From contig CBDEAT010000001.1 in NCBI GenBank assembly GCA_965236175.1, positions 1 through 64,000 of the forward strand: DNA of 64,000 nucleotides, in the 5' to 3' direction. Position numbers and translations under genes: made by a program. Shown here in pieces: positions 60,801-64,000 of the stretch. Under the pieces are notes generated by a model. That model was given only the letters and a program-made list of their open reading frames with translations. It was not told the origin of the DNA and searched no databases. This DNA comes from Fontibacterium universale (lineage in GTDB: Bacteria > Pseudomonadota > Alphaproteobacteria > Pelagibacterales > Pelagibacteraceae). The first letter of the stretch is position 1, and each line of letters begins with the position of its first letter.

Positions 60801-63079
60801 TGATAAAAATAAACTGCATTGGCTACCCAAGAATAGGTCCAAAAAGAGAATTGAAGACTGCTTTAGAAAAATATTGGAAATCGGAAATTTCTGAGAGTGA
60901 TTTATTAAAATGCGCTAGTGAATTAAAAAAAAATAACTGGCAAACACAAAAAGATAATGGCGTTGATTATATTTGTTCAAATGATTTTTCTTTTTATGAT
61001 CAAGTTCTAGATACAATTTGCTTAGTAGGTTCAATTCCTGAAAGATATAAACATAAAGACGATAAAGTTTCTTTTAAAACTTATTTTGCAATGGCGCGAG
61101 GCTCTCAAACAAAAGATTTGGATGTTCCTGCGCTTGAAATGACAAAATGGTTTGACACTAACTATCATTACTTAGTGCCAGAATTTTCTAAAAATCAAAA
61201 ATTTAAATTAAGTTCAAACAAACCATTTGATGAATTTGATGAAGCAAAAAAATTAGGCTTTAATACTAAGCCAATTATTCTAGGACCTCTTACTTTTTTA
61301 AGTCTTGGGAAAACTACAGACGAATCTTTCAAAAGCATTGATTTATTAGATAATTTACTTCCAGTTTATGCTGAGATTTTATCTGGTTTAAATAAAAGAG
61401 GTGCTGAATGGATTCAAATTGATGAACCTATTTTAGTAAAAAATCAAAATGCTGATTTTACTAAACTAATCAAAAAAACTTTAAATCAATTAAAGAAATT
61501 TGCAGGTTCGTCTAAAATTATCTTAACAACTTACTTTGAAAAACTAGATTCAGAAGTTGAAAAAGAAATTTTAGAGAGTGATGTAGATGGCATTCATTTT
61601 GATTTAATTCGTGGAAAAATATCAAATATAAATTCTTTAAAAGATATTAATAAAACAATTTCTATTGGAATTATTGATGGAAGAAATATTTGGAAATCCG
61701 ACGTTAATAAAAAAATTGAGCAAGTAACAGAGTATTCAAAAAATATTAAAAATTTATGGATCTCTTCTTCTTGTCCGTTATTGCATACTCCTTATGACTT
61801 AGGATTGGAGACTAAAGTTCCTGAAAAAATTAGAAAGTGGCTTTCATTCTCTAAGCAAAAACTAATTGAACTTAATCATATTAAAATTTCATTAAACAAA
61901 GGTAATAATGAAATCAAAAATTACTTAGATGAAAATAAAAAAGATATCACAAGTAGAGCAACATCTGAGTTAATTCATGATGATAAAGTTAAACAAAGAG
62001 CTAAAAATATTACAACACAGATTTTAAATAGAAAATCTAACTTTGTTAAAAGATCCGAAATACAAACTAATGTATTTAAATTACCTTTGTATCCAACAAC
62101 AACTATTGGATCTTTTCCTCAAACATCTGATGTAAGAAATGCTAGAGCTAAATTTAAGAAAAATGAACTAAGCTTAAAAGAATATGAGGATTTTCTAAAA
62201 ACTAAAACAATCGACGCTATCAAAAAACAAGAGCAAATAGATATCGACGTTATTGTTCACGGAGAGTTTGAAAGAAATGACATGGTTGAATACTTTGGTG
62301 AGCAACTTAAAGGATTTACATTTACATCTAGTGGCTGGGTACAAAGTTATGGTTCACGATGCGTAAAACCTCCAATTATTTTTGGAGATGTTTCTCGTCC
62401 AGAATCTATGACAGTGCAATGGTCAAAATTTGCACAAGACCAAACAAAGAAAATTGTTAAAGGAATGCTAACGGGTCCAATAACAATTTTACAATGGTCT
62501 TTTGTTAGAGATGATCAACCAAGAAAAGATACTGCATTACAAATTGCTTTTGCAATAAGAGATGAGGTTGAAGATCTTGAAAACAATGGCATTAAAATGA
62601 TTCAAATTGATGAGCCTGCATTAAGAGAAGGTTTGCCTCTGAAGAAAAATGATTGGAAACAATATTTAGATTGGGCTGTTAAAGCTTTCCAAATTTCTGC
62701 TGCTGTTGCAAAAGATGAAACTCAAATTCACACACATATGTGTTACGCTGAATTTGAAGATATTATCGATGCTATTGCTGCTTTAGATGCTGATGTTATC
62801 TCCATAGAAACATCGAGATCTAGAATGGAATTATTAAAAACATTTGAAAAGTTTAAATATCCTAATGAAGTAGGACCTGGTGTTTATGACATTCATTCTC
62901 CTAGGGTTCCTAATAAAAATGAGATGAAAGAACTGATTCAAAAAGCATCTAAGTTAATTGATAAGAAAAGAATTTGGGTAAACCCAGATTGCGGACTTAA
63001 AACTAGAGGCTGGCCTGAAACAATAGCTGCACTTGAAACTATGGTGCAAGCAGCGAAGGAATTAAGAACCGAAAAATGA
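60800..63079 (+). CDS. metE: Cobalamin-independent methionine synthase
   Basis: The 759-residue protein has two homologous barrels. The N-terminal one starts IKINCIGYPRIGPKRELKTA, and the C-terminal catalytic one has LYPTTTIGSFPQTSDVRNAR, GMLTGPITILQWSF and IQIDEPALREGLPLK. Zinc ligands are in IHTHMCYAEFEDI and NPDCGLKTRGWPET. It moves the methyl from methyl-THF-polyglutamate to homocysteine. A strong AAGGAGA lies 12 bases upstream, and the gene overlaps metF by one base and metZ by four. It is under the SAM riboswitch. Confidence 0.97.
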   Translation: MIKINCIGYPRIGPKRELKTALEKYWKSEISESDLLKCASELKKNNWQTQKDNGVDYICSNDFSFYDQVLDTICLVGSIPERYKHKDDKVSFKTYFAMARGSQTKDLDVPALEMTKWFDTNYHYLVPEFSKNQKFKLSSNKPFDEFDEAKKLGFNTKPIILGPLTFLSLGKTTDESFKSIDLLDNLLPVYAEILSGLNKRGAEWIQIDEPILVKNQNADFTKLIKKTLNQLKKFAGSSKIILTTYFEKLDSEVEKEILESDVDGIHFDLIRGKISNINSLKDINKTISIGIIDGRNIWKSDVNKKIEQVTEYSKNIKNLWISSSCPLLHTPYDLGLETKVPEKIRKWLSFSKQKLIELNHIKISLNKGNNEIKNYLDENKKDITSRATSELIHDDKVKQRAKNITTQILNRKSNFVKRSEIQTNVFKLPLYPTTTIGSFPQTSDVRNARAKFKKNELSLKEYEDFLKTKTIDAIKKQEQIDIDVIVHGEFERNDMVEYFGEQLKGFTFTSSGWVQSYGSRCVKPPIIFGDVSRPESMTVQWSKFAQDQTKKIVKGMLTGPITILQWSFVRDDQPRKDTALQIAFAIRDEVEDLENNGIKMIQIDEPALREGLPLKKNDWKQYLDWAVKAFQISAAVAKDETQIHTHMCYAEFEDIIDAIAALDADVISIETSRSRMELLKTFEKFKYPNEVGPGVYDIHSPRVPNKNEMKELIQKASKLIDKKRIWVNPDCGLKTRGWPETIAALETMVQAAKELRTEK

Positions 63080-64000
63080 AAAAAAAAAAACTTGGAACTA
63101 ACACTAATTTAATTCGAGGAGGATTAAACAGAAGTCAGTTTAATGAGACTTCTGAAGCGTTGTTTCTAACATCAGGATTTGTTTACGATAGCGCTGAACA
63201 AGCTGAAGCTATTTTTAAAGGTAGCAAGAAAGGCTTTCAGTACACTCGATACTCAAATCCTACTGTTGAAACATTTGAAAAAAGATTAGCACTGCTAGAT
63301 GGTTCTGAGGATTGTTTTGCAACAGCAAGCGGAATGGCTGCTGTTTTCTTTTCGTTGATGTGTCAATTAAAAGCTGGAGACCATTTAGTTTCATCTTCTG
63401 CTTTGTTTGGATCCTGCAAAGAAATTATAAAAAATATTCTGCCTAGATATGGGATTGAAGTAACATTTGTAGATGGGAAAAACATAAATGAATGGAAAAA
63501 GGCTATCAAGAAAAATACAAAGATTTTTTTCTTTGAAACGCCTTCAAATCCACTCTTAGAATTAATTGATATTAAAGCTGTTTGTAATATTGCAAAAAAA
63601 CATAAAATTAAAACTGTTGTAGATAATATTTTTGCAAGTCCTGTTTTACAAAAACCAGTTTTGTTAGGTGCTGATATTATTGTTTATTCTGGTACAAAAC
63701 ATATTGATGGGCAAGGAAGAGTTTTGGGTGGGGCAATATTATCTTCAACAAAATTTAAAGAAAATATTTTAAAACCTTTCTTAAGACATACAGGTCCTGC
63801 CATTAGTCCTTTTAATGCTTGGGTTTTGCTAAAAGGTTTGGAAACTATTAAAATTAGAGTAGAGGCGCAGTCAAATGCTGCTTTAGAAATTGCTCAATTT
63901 TTAGATAAGCATTCTAAAATTGAAAAAGTATTTTATCCATTTTTAAGAAATTTTTCTCAATACTCGCTTGCTAAAAAACAACAAACTCTTGGTGGAACAA
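63076..64000 (+). CDS. metZ: O-succinylhomoserine sulfhydrylase (partial, runs off right edge)
   Basis: 308 residues are visible of a PLP enzyme in the Cys/Met metabolism family. RGGLNRSQFNETSEALFLTS with SGFVYDSAEQAEA is the MetZ N-terminus. KGFQYTRYSNPTVETFEKRL and the PLP lysine K208 in YSGTKHIDGQGRVLGG are also present. It makes homocysteine from an O-acylhomoserine and sulfide, feeding MetE. The O-acetyl type (MetY) is the alternative. The ATG overlaps the metE stop by 4 bases, and an A12 run (four lysines) follows the start codon, in frame here. Confidence 0.88.
   Translation, partial: MKKKKLGTNTNLIRGGLNRSQFNETSEALFLTSGFVYDSAEQAEAIFKGSKKGFQYTRYSNPTVETFEKRLALLDGSEDCFATASGMAAVFFSLMCQLKAGDHLVSSSALFGSCKEIIKNILPRYGIEVTFVDGKNINEWKKAIKKNTKIFFFETPSNPLLELIDIKAVCNIAKKHKIKTVVDNIFASPVLQKPVLLGADIIVYSGTKHIDGQGRVLGGAILSSTKFKENILKPFLRHTGPAISPFNAWVLLKGLETIKIRVEAQSNAALEIAQFLDKHSKIEKVFYPFLRNFSQYSLAKKQQTLGGT

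Overview
The window is very AT-rich, densely packed and dominated by short operons with ATGA or TAATG stop/start overlaps. It carries a proteorhodopsin, a retinal pathway, nadABC, TRAP and TSUP transporters and a SAM riboswitch on methionine genes. Together these point to a streamlined marine alphaproteobacterium of the SAR11 (Pelagibacterales) type. This assignment is inferred from protein content and composition; no rRNA gene is present. I saw no tRNA, CRISPR array, prophage or insertion sequence.

Layout. 1-6.2 kb: a partial glycerate-kinase-like gene, a DsbA-fold isomerase, a GST, a cysteine-poor DksA, two membrane-linked glycosyltransferases, then a ferredoxin reductase (frameshifted) and a [2Fe-2S] ferredoxin. 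6.2-12.4 kb: an Ala-Glu epimerase facing a green-tuned proteorhodopsin, and divergently crtI-crtB-crtY-blh, which take geranylgeranyl-PP to retinal; crtE is not here. 12.5-20.2 kb: propionyl-CoA synthetase, a broken dihydroorotase, YgfZ and nadA-nadB-nadC. 20.2-29.8 kb: SemiSWEET, a phosphoethanolamine transferase, RhlE, two bactofilins, YqhA, an SGNH hydrolase facing a carbamoyltransferase/DUF5989/SxtJ set, and small membrane proteins. 29.8-35.3 kb: MFS and TSUP transporters, a wrecked NhaD antiporter and glnK-amtB. 35.4-48.1 kb: sppA-glyQ-glyS-ppdK, a polyprenyl synthase, TspO, ProC, a bicarbonate-type permease, PdxH (frameshifted), AroC and rhomboid. 48.2-56.5 kb: aconitase and a TAXI-TRAP operon containing a 2,174-bp tandem duplication. 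56.6-64 kb: MsrB and MsrA, AzlCD, LysE, and a SAM-riboswitch-controlled metF-metE-metZ operon running off the right edge.

Themes. (1) Phototrophy: the rhodopsin and its chromophore pathway are adjacent, and ferredoxin/reductase genes lie in the same orientation beyond a gene on the opposite strand. (2) Periplasmic repair: MsrA has a signal peptide, and MsrB appears to have lost one through a T-run slip. (3) Many conserved genes carry single-base frameshifts (ferredoxin reductase, PyrC, a bactofilin, YqhA, PdxH, MetF twice, the MsrB leader, NhaD many times). These are either sequence errors or real decay, and raw reads must decide. (4) The most unusual structure is the tandem duplication in the TRAP operon. 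It creates an in-frame DUF1850-permease chimera, and its two copies differ at six positions, five of them synonymous.
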